Assembly (NCBI GenBank): GCA_003150235.1
Contig: QAMW01000009.1
Span: 1-64,000 of the forward strand
Source of the DNA: Bacteroidales bacterium
GTDB taxonomy: Bacteria > Bacteroidota > Bacteroidia > Bacteroidales > Muribaculaceae
Direction: 5' to 3'
DNA: 64,000 nt
Position 1 is the stretch's first letter; each line of letters opens with the position of its first letter. Made by a program: the position numbers and the translations under genes. Under the pieces are notes generated by a model. That model worked only from the letters and a program-made list of their open reading frames with translations. It ran no database searches and was not told the DNA's origin. This document shows, one piece after another, positions 6,638 to 15,372 of this stretch.

Positions 6638-7897
6638 ATGAAAAGGATATCCGCAATTCTTTATATAATTATTTCCGCCACCACTCTTTTTGGCGCAACT
6701 CCCGGTATGATAACATACAATTCTACCCAATGTGAAGGTAGTGCGATGCCCTACCCCGCGCCAAAAGAATCTATCAGCTATCCCGACTCGCTCACTCCCG
6801 TAATGGTCAACCACGTCGGGCGGCATGGCGCGCGCTATCCGGCATCAGCATCCCGACCGCTCGCAATCAAACGTGCGCTTGAACATGCAGATTCTCTCGG
6901 CACTATTACACCACTCGGAAAAGAGTTGCTTCAGGTGACAGAAAATGTAATAACCCGCAGCAACGGCAAATGGGGCGCTCTCGATTCACTTGGCATGGCT
7001 GAGCAGCGCGGTATTGCGGCAAGAATGTTTACCAATTATCCCAATCTGTTCAGTAATGGGAAAATCACGGCATTGTCATCCTACGCCCCACGATGCATCA
7101 TGAGCATGTATTCGTTCACTCACCAGCTGGCGCGTATGAACAACCGTCTTGAGATATTCACCTCGTCGGGGCGTCAAAATTCTCCTCTTATGCGACCGTT
7201 TGATATCGACCAGGACTACATCGATTATCGCGAAAACAAACCGTATGAAGATGTCTTGAAAGGATTCATCGCCGAGACAGCTACTACAGCACCGATAAAA
7301 CGCGTTCTCGGAGAGAACTATCCGCTTGACGAAGAGCAGTTCCGCGATCTTGCACTTACAGAATACGGACTTCTTGCGGGACTGAGCGCAATGGGATATA
7401 ATATAGATGTAATGCGCTTTTTCACTGAAGAAGAGTATAACCGCCTGTGGTCATGCAACAACCTGAAGCAATATCTTGAACGCACGGCGAACACCATCTC
7501 AACCGTACCTGCCGACATCGCCGCCGACCTGCTACTGAATCTTATAACTACAACTGATGATGTAGCGGAACGCAGAAGCGATATGCGCGTACAATTACGC
7601 TTCGGACATGCAGAGACACTGATGCCCCTGCTGTCACTCATGCACTTACCGGGCTGTTATTACATGACAAACTATTTTGATACTGTCGCATCCCACTGGC
7701 AGAACTTCCATGTAGTCCCGATGGCATCCAATCTTCAGATAATACTTTTCCGTACAAAAAACGGGAAATTGTATGTAAGAATTGACCTGAACGAAGTGCC
7801 TGTAACATTGATTCCGGGCGATGAAAGGATTTACCTGCCGTGGTCCACAGCAAAGCAGTATCTCACCCGCTGCCTGCCACTATACATGCAAATTTAG
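6638..7897 (+). CDS. Histidine acid phosphatase, MINPP-type phytase
   Basis: The 419-aa protein has an N-terminal signal peptide (about residues 1-20) and the two signatures of clade-2 histidine phosphatases: the nucleophile motif VGRHGARYP (RHG at 62-64) and, near the C-terminus, FGHAET (HAE at 324-326). HAE rather than HD is the proton-donor motif of the multiple inositol polyphosphate phosphatase group, which removes phosphates from phytate. It should therefore release phosphate and lower inositol phosphates in the periplasm or at the cell surface. Length and motif spacing fit Bacteroides MINPP proteins. Substrate preference cannot be read from the sequence. Confidence 0.87.
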   Translation: MKRISAILYIIISATTLFGATPGMITYNSTQCEGSAMPYPAPKESISYPDSLTPVMVNHVGRHGARYPASASRPLAIKRALEHADSLGTITPLGKELLQVTENVITRSNGKWGALDSLGMAEQRGIAARMFTNYPNLFSNGKITALSSYAPRCIMSMYSFTHQLARMNNRLEIFTSSGRQNSPLMRPFDIDQDYIDYRENKPYEDVLKGFIAETATTAPIKRVLGENYPLDEEQFRDLALTEYGLLAGLSAMGYNIDVMRFFTEEEYNRLWSCNNLKQYLERTANTISTVPADIAADLLLNLITTTDDVAERRSDMRVQLRFGHAETLMPLLSLMHLPGCYYMTNYFDTVASHWQNFHVVPMASNLQIILFRTKNGKLYVRIDLNEVPVTLIPGDERIYLPWSTAKQYLTRCLPLYMQI

Positions 7898-7978
7898 AAA
7901 CGACTACTAACAAAAAATTATCCGGACCACTGACAACAGCAATCCGGACCGAATCATATATATTCCAACAAAACAGAT

Positions 7979-8560
7979 TCAATAATTATTTTTCTTACGT
8001 TCAAAATAGCCCTGTTCCTTTCCACATACGGGACACTTCCCGGGTGCTGACTTGCCGCGGTGAATATAGCCGCAAAACCGGCATTGCCATTCTTCTTCCT
8101 CATCATCCTTGAACATCGTGTCACTTTGGAGCCGTTCAAGAAGTTTCAGATAACGGGCTTCATGTCCCTGCTCCACAGATGCCACCAATTTAAAATGTGA
8201 CGCTATGCGTGGAAAGCCTTCTTCCTGGGCAACACGGGCAAATTCCAGATACATATCTGACCATTCTTCGTGTTCACCTGCGGCTGCTTCCTGGAGATTA
8301 CGCATCGTATCCCCAATCGGACCGGCAGGATAAGAAGCCGTGATTTCCAGCATACCTTCGTCGAGGAAACTGAAAAAGCTCTTGGCATGTACATATTCCT
8401 GTTCGGCTGTCTCAAGGAAAATAGCTGCAATCTGCTCGTAGCCTTCATTTTTCGCCACCTCGGCAAAAATTGTATAGCGACCGCGCGCCTGTGACTCACC
8501 TGCGAATGATTTCAGAAGATTCTTTTCTGTCCGGGTTCCCTTTATGCTCTTGTTATCCAT
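7979..8560 (-). CDS. rbr: Rubrerythrin
   Basis: This is a 193-aa cytoplasmic protein with a four-helix di-iron domain (about residues 8-145) containing the Glu ligands in AGESQARGRY, EQEYVHAK, AAAGEHEEW and SVEQGHEARY. A C-terminal rubredoxin-like domain has CxxC pairs C160/C163 and C176/C179. Rubrerythrins reduce hydrogen peroxide in anaerobes, using electrons passed through the rubredoxin site. All ligands are present. It converges with the phytase-like gene, and it diverges from the trp operon across about 150 nt that also holds the trp promoter. Confidence 0.95.
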   Translation of the reverse strand: MDNKSIKGTRTEKNLLKSFAGESQARGRYTIFAEVAKNEGYEQIAAIFLETAEQEYVHAKSFFSFLDEGMLEITASYPAGPIGDTMRNLQEAAAGEHEEWSDMYLEFARVAQEEGFPRIASHFKLVASVEQGHEARYLKLLERLQSDTMFKDDEEEEWQCRFCGYIHRGKSAPGKCPVCGKEQGYFERKKNNY

Positions 8561-8660
8561 AAATAAAGTTTAATGTATTTATGCTCTTTTAACGCTACTG
8601 CCACTTTAATTGTTCATAGCATCTTCAAAATAAAAAAAATTAAACTTTTTAGGTAAAAAA

Positions 8661-8692
8661 TTTGTATTATCAATAAAACAGCGTATATTTGC
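8661..8692 (+). promoter_or_regulatory. trp operon promoter (TTTG - 19 nt - TATATTTG)
   Basis: TTTG at 8661-8664 and TATATTTG at 8684-8691 are separated by 19 nt, the ideal arrangement for the Bacteroidota primary sigma factor. Transcription should start near 8697-8700, just before the leader peptide at 8713. Confidence 0.85.
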
Positions 8693-8712
8693 AACGAAAA
8701 GAAAGTTACATC

Positions 8713-8790
8713 ATGAATATCTCAATTATCCATACTTCTTATTGGTGGCACATCGGTAATAACTATCGATGGCAATCATATTTTGGATAA
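8713..8790 (+). CDS. trpL: trp leader peptide (25 codons, W11 W12 and W20)
   Basis: A short ATG frame begins about 15 nt after the predicted transcription start and ends in TAA at 8788. It contains tandem tryptophan codons at 8743-8748 and a third at 8770-8772, three Trp in 25 residues, far above chance. The tandem codons sit directly before the 5' arm of the hairpin that competes with the antiterminator, the arrangement required for ribosome-stalling attenuation. Too short for routine gene callers, it is recognised from composition and position. Translation is inferred. Confidence 0.85.
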   Translation: MNISIIHTSYWWHIGNNYRWQSYFG

Positions 8791-8838
8791 TGTGAATAAG
8801 AAAATTCTATCTTACTAATTATTAATGGAGTGCCATCG
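8751..8838 (+). promoter_or_regulatory. trp attenuator: competing 1:2 and 2:3 RNA pairings
   Basis: Segment 1 (8751-8755, CATCG) can pair with the start of segment 2 (8767-8771, CGATG). Segment 2 (8767-8774, CGATGGCA) can instead pair perfectly over 8 bp with 8831-8838 (TGCCATCG), which is part of the terminator's 5' arm. A ribosome stalled on the Trp-Trp codons at 8743-8748 would cover segment 1 and leave segment 2 free, forming the antiterminator. A ribosome reaching the stop at 8788 would cover segment 2 and let the terminator form. Low charged tRNA-Trp should thus switch the operon on. Confidence 0.82.
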
Positions 8839-8866
8839 GATTTATATCTCGATGGCACTCTTTTTT
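8828..8866 (+). terminator. trp attenuator terminator
   Basis: GAGTGCCATCG (8828-8838) and CGATGGCACTC (8850-8860) form a perfect 11-bp stem with an 11-nt loop, followed immediately by TTTTTT. It lies 22 nt upstream of the true trpB start and overlaps an in-frame ATG at 8825. Confidence 0.93.
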
Positions 8867-8887
8867 ATTTCATTATATTTTTTTCTC

Positions 8888-10102
8888 ATGACATCAACAT
8901 TCAGCCGCATCCTCCCCGTGGATGATGCCGGATACTATGGCAATTTCGGAGGAGCATACATACCCGAAATTCTCAACCGAAGCGTAGAACAGCTGAAAGA
9001 GGCATTTTACCGCTATGCAGCTGACAAAGAGTTTAACGACCAATACCGCCAACTGTTACGTAATTATGTGGGACGCCCCTCACCGCTCTATCGTGCCACC
9101 CGACTAAGCGACACATACGGCACCAATATTTATCTCAAGCGCGAAGACCTCAATCACACCGGAGCGCATAAAATCAACAATGCCATCGGCTCCGTACTAC
9201 TTGCCCGACGAATGGGCAAAACCCGCATCATAGCCGAAACCGGCGCGGGACAGCACGGAGTTGCCACAGCTACAGTGTGTGCGCTCATGAACCTTGACTG
9301 CACTGTCTATATGGGAGCAACCGACATCGCGCGTCAACAACCCAATGTACAACGAATGAAAATGCTCGGGGCAAAAGTCGTGGCTGTACATTCCGGCAAC
9401 AAGACCCTTAAAGACGCCACCAACGAGGCTATTCGCGACTGGTGCTGTCACCCCGACAGTTTCTATGTAATCGGGAGCACAGTCGGACCACACCCCTATC
9501 CCGAAATGGTAGCATATTTCCAGTCGGTCATCAGTGAAGAAATCAAAAAACAGCTTCTTGAACATGAAGGAAGAGAGAATCCCGATTATGTGATAGCCTG
9601 CATAGGCGGAGGGAGCAATGCTGCCGGGGCATTTTATCACTTCATCAGTGAACCTGAAGTAAAGCTGATTGCGGCGGAGGCTGCCGGAAAAGGTGTCAAC
9701 ACCGACATGACAGCCGCTACAATGTGTGCCGGCAGAGAAGGTATCATCCACGGAGCACGTACCATGGTCATGCAGACCGCCGACGGACAAATCATCGAGC
9801 CATATTCTATATCCGCCGGTCTGGATTATCCCGGCATCGGACCGCTACACGCCTACCTCGCCACCTCCGGCAGAAGCGAGGTTATCCCGGTTACTGACGA
9901 CGAAGCTCTGAATGCGGCATTCAATCTTACCCGTACAGAAGGTATCATTCCCGCACTTGAATCGGCTCACGCCCTCGGTGTACTCGACAAGAAAAGATTT
10001 AAACCCGATGACATTGTAGTCATCAATCTTTCCGGTAGAGGCGATAAGGACATGCACACCTATATGTCGCTTATGGATAATCTGTCAGCTAATCAAAATT
10101 AA
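8888..10102 (+). CDS. trpB: Tryptophan synthase beta chain
   Basis: TrpB joins indole, received from TrpA, with serine to make tryptophan, using pyridoxal phosphate. The 404-aa protein shows the PLP lysine in HTGAHKINN (K95), the phosphate-binding loop GGGSNA and the conserved GRPSPLY and LKREDLNHTGA stretches. An in-frame ATG at 8825 would add 21 hydrophobic residues but lies inside the attenuator terminator, so ATG 8888, giving the family-typical N-terminus, is chosen. It is first in the order trpB-E-G-D-C-F-A, usual for Bacteroidota, and is separated from trpE by 13 nt. Confidence 0.97.
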   Translation: MTSTFSRILPVDDAGYYGNFGGAYIPEILNRSVEQLKEAFYRYAADKEFNDQYRQLLRNYVGRPSPLYRATRLSDTYGTNIYLKREDLNHTGAHKINNAIGSVLLARRMGKTRIIAETGAGQHGVATATVCALMNLDCTVYMGATDIARQQPNVQRMKMLGAKVVAVHSGNKTLKDATNEAIRDWCCHPDSFYVIGSTVGPHPYPEMVAYFQSVISEEIKKQLLEHEGRENPDYVIACIGGGSNAAGAFYHFISEPEVKLIAAEAAGKGVNTDMTAATMCAGREGIIHGARTMVMQTADGQIIEPYSISAGLDYPGIGPLHAYLATSGRSEVIPVTDDEALNAAFNLTRTEGIIPALESAHALGVLDKKRFKPDDIVVINLSGRGDKDMHTYMSLMDNLSANQN

Positions 10103-10115
10103 TTAACGCAATATC

Positions 10116-11522
10116 ATGACACAAAATATTAAAATAGTATCACGCGTAGTCCCCGCCGACCTTGAAACACCGGTCGGGATATATCTTAAAATACGAGATT
10201 TATATCCTGAATCGGCACTTCTTGAAAGTTCCGACTATCATACATCACAAAATTCGGTAAGCTACATCGGCGTACATCCGATAGCATCTTTCACGGTAAG
10301 CAATGACACCACCATAGCGGAATATCCGGATGGAAAATCGGAGAATAGCCCCGTGACACACAAAAGCCAAGTCATGCAACGCCTGAAGGAGTATGTGGAA
10401 TCTTTCAATATTACAGGTCAACCGCTAAACGATGCCAACGGATTTTTCGGATATACGGCATACGACTGTGTACGTTACTTCGACAAAGTAGAGATTACAA
10501 AGCGTGACAAGGAACTCGCCTCCATACCTGACATGAAATATGTATTATACCGCTTCGTCATCCGCGTCAATCATTTCAAAAACCAGATGGTAGTCTACGA
10601 GCATCTGATACCGGGAGAAGAATCGTGCATTGAAGAGCTTCTCAGTATAATACGCAATAATAATGTGGCGCAATATCCTTTTCACGCCACCGGTGAGGCG
10701 AGCTCAACCATCACTGACAGTCAGTATCTGGAGATGGTAAAAGAGGGCATCCGACATGCAATGCGTGGCGACGTATTCCAGATTGTGCTTTCGCGCCGGT
10801 TCTGCCAGGCATTCAAGGGCGATGAGTTTAATGTGTACAGGGCTTTGAGGTGTGTAAATCCGTCACCGTATCTTTTCTATTTCGATTTCGGGAATTTCCG
10901 TATATTCGGTTCTTCTCCGGAGACACATTTACGTGTGGAAGGCAACCGTGCTTACATCGACCCGATTGCCGGAACTTTCCGACGCACAGGCGACGACCAG
11001 CATGACCGAGAACTCGCACAGGCACTTCTTGCCGATGCCAAGGAAAACGCCGAACATATCATGCTCGTAGACCTGGCACGGAACGACCTGGCACGTAGCG
11101 GCGGTAAGGTGGAAATCGAGTTTCTGAAGCAAATACAGTATTATTCTCATGTGATTCACATGGTATCACGTGTAAGCGCCACTCTTCCCGAAAATGCCGA
11201 TGTCTACAGGTTATATGCCGCAACCTTCCCTGCGGGCACCCTTAGCGGGGCACCAAAAGTGAGGGCGATGCAACTTATCGACGAGATAGAGCCTCATAAC
11301 CGCCTAATCTATGGAGGTTGCATAGGGTTCATAGGATTTAACGGCAATATCAACCATGCCATCACCATACGCAGTTTTCTCAGTCATGGAGGTAAACTAT
11401 ATTCCCAGGCGGGGGCAGGCATCGTGGCGCGGTCAGTGCCTGAAAATGAATTGCAGGAAACCAACAACAAACTCGGCGCACTTGTAAACGCGGTGAAATA
11501 TGCCGAGACATTCGGTCACTAA
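10116..11522 (+). CDS. trpE: Anthranilate synthase component I
   Basis: TrpE converts chorismate and ammonia (from TrpG) into anthranilate, the first committed step. The 468-aa protein carries the tryptophan feedback motif LLESS at residues 35-39 and the chorismate-binding domain: IVLSRRFCQ, GSSPETHLR, IDPIAGTFRR, the acidic EHIMLVDLARNDLAR motif, AGTLSGAPKVRAMQ and the C-terminal QAGAGIVARS. All catalytic signatures are present, so it should be both active and feedback-inhibited. It is followed after 12 nt by trpG, its glutaminase partner. Confidence 0.97.
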   Translation: MTQNIKIVSRVVPADLETPVGIYLKIRDLYPESALLESSDYHTSQNSVSYIGVHPIASFTVSNDTTIAEYPDGKSENSPVTHKSQVMQRLKEYVESFNITGQPLNDANGFFGYTAYDCVRYFDKVEITKRDKELASIPDMKYVLYRFVIRVNHFKNQMVVYEHLIPGEESCIEELLSIIRNNNVAQYPFHATGEASSTITDSQYLEMVKEGIRHAMRGDVFQIVLSRRFCQAFKGDEFNVYRALRCVNPSPYLFYFDFGNFRIFGSSPETHLRVEGNRAYIDPIAGTFRRTGDDQHDRELAQALLADAKENAEHIMLVDLARNDLARSGGKVEIEFLKQIQYYSHVIHMVSRVSATLPENADVYRLYAATFPAGTLSGAPKVRAMQLIDEIEPHNRLIYGGCIGFIGFNGNINHAITIRSFLSHGGKLYSQAGAGIVARSVPENELQETNNKLGALVNAVKYAETFGH

Positions 11523-11534
11523 ACACTATTAATC

Positions 11535-12098
11535 ATGAAGCTCCTGATACTCGACAATTACGATTCATTCACTTACAATATAGTCCACGCAGTCCGTGAA
11601 CTTGGATTCACACCCGATATCTATCGTAACGATGAAATATCAAAAGATGACGTGGCAATTTATGACAAAATAATCATCTCTCCGGGACCGGGCATACCGT
11701 CGGAAGCGGGCATACTTCCCGAATTGCTGAAGCGTTACACCGCGAGCAAACCGATACTCGGCATCTGTCTCGGCGAACAGGCAATCGGGGAATGTTTCGG
11801 CGCCACACTACGCAATCTATCGACCGTGTACCACGGCATCCGGTCAACCATCTCAATTACCGCCGACGACTACATTTTCAATAATATGCCAAAACGTATA
11901 GATGTAGGCAGGTATCATTCCTGGGTAGTTGACAATGAGGCATTACCCGACTGCCTGGAAGTGACAGCAATAAGCGATGAAGGGGAAATCATGGCGTTGC
12001 GCCACAAGACCTTGGATGTAAGAGGTGTACAGTTTCATCCTGAATCCATTCTGACTCCCGACGGGACAAAAATATTGTCAAACTGGTTAAATCACTGA
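11535..12098 (+). CDS. trpG: Anthranilate synthase glutamine amidotransferase component
   Basis: TrpG hydrolyses glutamine and passes ammonia to TrpE. The 187-aa single-domain protein has the class-I triad: Cys in GICLGEQ, and His-Glu in VQFHPES. The oxyanion-strand motif SPGPGIPSEAG and the N-terminal LILDNYDSFTYN are typical. GEQ stands in place of the more common GHQ next to the nucleophile, a conservative change outside the triad. The gene lies between trpE and trpD with short gaps of 12 and 6 nt, so it is part of the same transcript. Confidence 0.96.
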   Translation: MKLLILDNYDSFTYNIVHAVRELGFTPDIYRNDEISKDDVAIYDKIIISPGPGIPSEAGILPELLKRYTASKPILGICLGEQAIGECFGATLRNLSTVYHGIRSTISITADDYIFNNMPKRIDVGRYHSWVVDNEALPDCLEVTAISDEGEIMALRHKTLDVRGVQFHPESILTPDGTKILSNWLNH

Positions 12099-12104
12099 TA
12101 AACG

Positions 12105-13100
12105 ATGAAAAATATATTACAAAAGATGTTTGAGCATAAAAGTCTTTCGCGTGAAGAATCGCGCGATATACTGCTCAATATCGCCGACTCGAAATATAAC
12201 GATGCGCAGTTGTCAGCCTTCATGACAGTCTACCTCATGCGCAGCATTACCATCGATGAGTTAAGCGGATTTCGTGACGCGCTTCTTGAACGCCGTCTGC
12301 CGGTAAATCTCGGTGACGTTAAGGCAATCGATATAGTAGGTACCGGAGGCGACGGCAAAAACACATTCAATATCTCGACGGCATCGTGCTTTGTGGTAGC
12401 TGGTGCGGGCGAAAAAGTTGTGAAACACGGTAATTACGGAGCAAGTTCGATATCGGGTGCGTCAAACGTACTTGAACAGCATGGAATCAAATTCACCTCC
12501 GACAGTGACCGCTTGCGTCGGTCGCTTGATAAAAGCGGAGTGGCATATCTACATGCCCCTTTCTTCAGCCCGGCACTGAAAAGTGTTGCGCCGGCAAGGA
12601 AATCACTCGGAGTGCGCACTTTCTTCAATATGCTCGGACCACTTGTCAATCCTACACTGCCGCATTACCGCCTCCTCGGTGTATATAATCTCAAACTGAT
12701 GCGGTTATATAACTATATCGCACAAGAGGAGGGAGTACAATGTACGGTTGTCCACTCGCTCGACGGCTATGACGAAGTATCGCTCACGTCACCATTCAAG
12801 GTGTCCCGGCAGGGAAAAGAAGAGCTTTACACGCCGGAGTCACTTGGTTTTGCAACGGCACGACAGGATGAACTTTCCGGTGGTGACACCCCTGCCGATG
12901 CAGCAAAGATTTTTGATAATGTCATTAAAGGGAAAGGCACAAGGGCGCAGCATGACTGTGTGGTGGCAAATGCCGCTTTCGCGCTCACTACACTTAATCC
13001 TGCATTATCTATTGAAGATGCTATCGCCCGCGCTGATGAATCTATACGCGGAGGCAATGCCTTGAGATGTTTCAACCGATTTGTAGAACTAAACAGTTAA
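12105..13100 (+). CDS. trpD: Anthranilate phosphoribosyltransferase
   Basis: TrpD transfers phosphoribose from PRPP to anthranilate. The 331-aa protein has the PRPP-binding glycine loop GTGGDGKNTFNIST, the following KHGNYGASSISGASNVLE segment and LGPLVNPTLPHY in the C-terminal domain. Size and motif order match the family. It is the fourth gene of the trp operon, starting 6 nt after trpG, and is followed by trpC after 8 nt if the trpC start is at 13109. Confidence 0.97.
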   Translation: MKNILQKMFEHKSLSREESRDILLNIADSKYNDAQLSAFMTVYLMRSITIDELSGFRDALLERRLPVNLGDVKAIDIVGTGGDGKNTFNISTASCFVVAGAGEKVVKHGNYGASSISGASNVLEQHGIKFTSDSDRLRRSLDKSGVAYLHAPFFSPALKSVAPARKSLGVRTFFNMLGPLVNPTLPHYRLLGVYNLKLMRLYNYIAQEEGVQCTVVHSLDGYDEVSLTSPFKVSRQGKEELYTPESLGFATARQDELSGGDTPADAAKIFDNVIKGKGTRAQHDCVVANAAFALTTLNPALSIEDAIARADESIRGGNALRCFNRFVELNS

Positions 13101-13108
13101 GCCTGACA

Positions 13109-13891
13109 ATGAACAACATATTACAAAAGATAGTCGATAACAAACGGCGCGAAGTCGAGGCACTAAACGCGCGTGGAGGCAATATCACCAATGAACTTAC
13201 GCCAAGGCTCTTTTTAAACGCACCGGCATCAATGAGCAAGGCTATAAAAGAGAGTACTAACGGTATCATAGCTGAATTCAAGCGTAGGTCGCCTTCCAAA
13301 GGAGAAATCCATCCGCTCGCACTTGTCAGCGATATTGTACCGGAATATGAAGCGGCAGGTGCAGCTGCATGTTCGGTGCTTACCGACACTGTATTTTTCG
13401 GAGGTGCCCTCAGTGACCTCGCCCTTGCAAGTGAAACAACGCGATTGCCCTTACTGCGCAAAGATTTCATAGTTAACGAGCGACAGATATATGAGGCGCG
13501 TATATTCGGCGCTTCGGCTGTTTTACTCATAGCGGCGGTATTGAGTTTCGATGAAATTACAAGATATACTTCACTTGCCCATAATCTCGGACTCGAAGTG
13601 TTGCTTGAACTTCATTCAACCGCCGACCTTGACCGATTTGTACCTGAAGCGGATATGGTCGGTGTAAATAATCGAGATCTCACAACTTTCCGTACCGACA
13701 CCAATACATCACTTAGCATCGTGGCTTCGCTACCTGCCGATGTAGTGAAAATTGCCGAAAGTGGAATATCATCTCCGGATGAAATCCACCGGCTGCGTGA
13801 TGCAGGCTATGACGGTTTTCTTATCGGCGAGCGTTTTATGATTCAACCATCGCCCGGAAAGGCATTAAAACAGTTTATTAATGAACTCTGA
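13109..13891 (+). CDS. trpC: Indole-3-glycerol phosphate synthase
   Basis: TrpC closes the indole ring of carboxyphenylamino-deoxyribulose phosphate. The 260-aa TIM-barrel protein has the signature AEFKRRSPSKGEI, the catalytic Lys in LLRKDFIV, and the later VGVNNRDLTTF and IAESGI strands. An in-frame ATG at 13067 inside trpD would add 14 residues unlike the family, so ATG 13109 (NNILQKIVDNKRREVE) is preferred. The 3' end overlaps the likely trpF start by 11 nt. In many bacteria TrpC is fused to TrpF; here they are separate. Confidence 0.96.
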   Translation: MNNILQKIVDNKRREVEALNARGGNITNELTPRLFLNAPASMSKAIKESTNGIIAEFKRRSPSKGEIHPLALVSDIVPEYEAAGAAACSVLTDTVFFGGALSDLALASETTRLPLLRKDFIVNERQIYEARIFGASAVLLIAAVLSFDEITRYTSLAHNLGLEVLLELHSTADLDRFVPEADMVGVNNRDLTTFRTDTNTSLSIVASLPADVVKIAESGISSPDEIHRLRDAGYDGFLIGERFMIQPSPGKALKQFINEL

Positions 13892-14591
13892 ACAAAGACA
13901 TAACAAACCGCTCCATGCCGACATGATGATAAAAATATGTGGCATGCGCGAAGAAGAAAATATCGCGGCTGTAGCATCGCTCACCCCCATGCTTATGGGA
14001 TTCATATTTCATGAGGCATCCCCACGCGATGCGTCACTGCTAAATCCCGATGCAGTGAAATCCTTGCCGCCATTTGTGAGACCGGTAGCGGTATTTGTCG
14101 ACAAAGACGATGAATATATTTCCGGGGTATGTGACCGCTATGGCATCCACATAATCCAGTTACACGGAGCGGAGTCACCCGAACAATGCCGGAGGCTGAA
14201 ATCAAAGGGTTTCACAGTGTTTAAGGCGATAGGTATCGAAAACAGTCAGGATTTGCAAAATCTTGCCATATATGACGGAGTTGTAGATATGTTCTTATTT
14301 GACACCAAAAGTTCCTGTCATGGAGGTACGGGCAAGAAATTTGACTGGCAACTGCTTGAAAGCTATGACCTTGAAACGCCCTATTTACTCAGCGGAGGGA
14401 TTGATGCCGGAGATATCAACAATATCATAAAGGCAATGCGCCCCGGAATGGCGGGCATAGATATTAACAGCCGCTTCGAAACCTCACCGGGAATCAAAGA
14501 CATAAGCAAACTTGTAAATTTTATATTATCACTTAGAAAATTCAACGAACATGAACCGGATACAACACCTTTTTGGGAGAAAAAAATCTGA
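13881..14591 (+). CDS. trpF: Phosphoribosylanthranilate isomerase
   Basis: TrpF carries out the Amadori rearrangement of phosphoribosylanthranilate. The single TIM barrel shows the catalytic cysteine in KICGMR and, near the C-terminus, FDTKS followed by GGTGKKFDW and LSGGI (phosphate binding). ATG at 13881 overlaps trpC by 11 nt and gives 236 aa; ATG codons at 13923 and 13926 give about 222 aa, closer to the usual length, so the start is uncertain. Its 3' end overlaps trpA by 41 nt in another frame, so the two are probably translationally coupled. Confidence 0.94.
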   Translation: MNSEQRHNKPLHADMMIKICGMREEENIAAVASLTPMLMGFIFHEASPRDASLLNPDAVKSLPPFVRPVAVFVDKDDEYISGVCDRYGIHIIQLHGAESPEQCRRLKSKGFTVFKAIGIENSQDLQNLAIYDGVVDMFLFDTKSSCHGGTGKKFDWQLLESYDLETPYLLSGGIDAGDINNIIKAMRPGMAGIDINSRFETSPGIKDISKLVNFILSLRKFNEHEPDTTPFWEKKI

Positions 14592-15372
14592 TATATTATC
14601 AATATATTTTACCGCAGGTTTCCCGACACTCGACTCAACTGTCGACATAATCAATTCACTTGCTGAAAAGGGCATTGACATGATAGAAATCGGGGTGCCG
14701 TTTTCAGACCCGATGGCTGACGGGGAGGTAATACAACACAGTTCGTCAATCGCCTTGCACAACGGCATGAATCTTACCTTACTATTTTCAGAAATCGCCG
14801 AAGCTCGCCGACAACACCCCGATATACCGTTAGTCCTAATGGGCTATCTTAACCCCATGATGCAATATGGTATCGAACCACTATTCAGAAAATGCAAGGA
14901 AGTGGGTATTGACGGATTGATTATCCCTGATCTTCCTTTTGCGGAATACATGAGGGACTATAAGCCATTGTGCGAGAAATATGACATACCTGTAATAATG
15001 CTCATAACTCCGGAGACATCAGATGAACGTATAAGGCTTATTGATAATAATTGCGACGGTTTCATATATATGGTATCATCGGCTTCAACTACTGGCACAA
15101 AAGACCAGTTTAATGATGAGCAAAAAGCGTATTTCCGACATATCGACAGTCTCGAGCTTTTGCATGAACGTCTAATAGGCTTCGGTATCTCCAATCCCGT
15201 CACATTCAATGATGCCTGCCACTATTCCGCCGGAGCCATAATAGGGTCATTCTTCATCAAATGTCTTGAGGCAAGCGAAGGCAATACTGATGAAGCTGTC
15301 ACACGGCTATTGACCGCGATAGGCAGGGACGGAGAGTCCTTACATGACTGTAAAAACAATCCTGTGTCGTGA
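14551..15372 (+). CDS. trpA: Tryptophan synthase alpha chain
   Basis: TrpA splits indole-3-glycerol phosphate to indole and glyceraldehyde 3-phosphate and channels indole to TrpB. The 273-aa TIM barrel has the catalytic Glu in IEIGVPFSDPMADG, the catalytic Asp in IIPDLPFAEY, and the phosphate loop regions GFGISNP and IGSFF. It is the last operon gene, starting within trpF. At its 3' end it overlaps the convergent HAD gene by 33 nt, and no terminator is visible between them, so the end of the trp transcript is not obvious. Confidence 0.96.
   Translation: MNRIQHLFGRKKSDILSIYFTAGFPTLDSTVDIINSLAEKGIDMIEIGVPFSDPMADGEVIQHSSSIALHNGMNLTLLFSEIAEARRQHPDIPLVLMGYLNPMMQYGIEPLFRKCKEVGIDGLIIPDLPFAEYMRDYKPLCEKYDIPVIMLITPETSDERIRLIDNNCDGFIYMVSSASTTGTKDQFNDEQKAYFRHIDSLELLHERLIGFGISNPVTFNDACHYSAGAIIGSFFIKCLEASEGNTDEAVTRLLTAIGRDGESLHDCKNNPVS

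Noticed and set aside
7920..7948. Direct repeat ATCCGGACC between the phytase-like gene and rubrerythrin
   Set aside because: Only 9 bp, located between convergent gene ends, with no promoter or element structure around it.
9197..9790. 197-codon minus-strand frame inside trpB
   Set aside because: TrpB motifs are intact on the plus strand; the antisense frame shows no family features and arises from codon bias.
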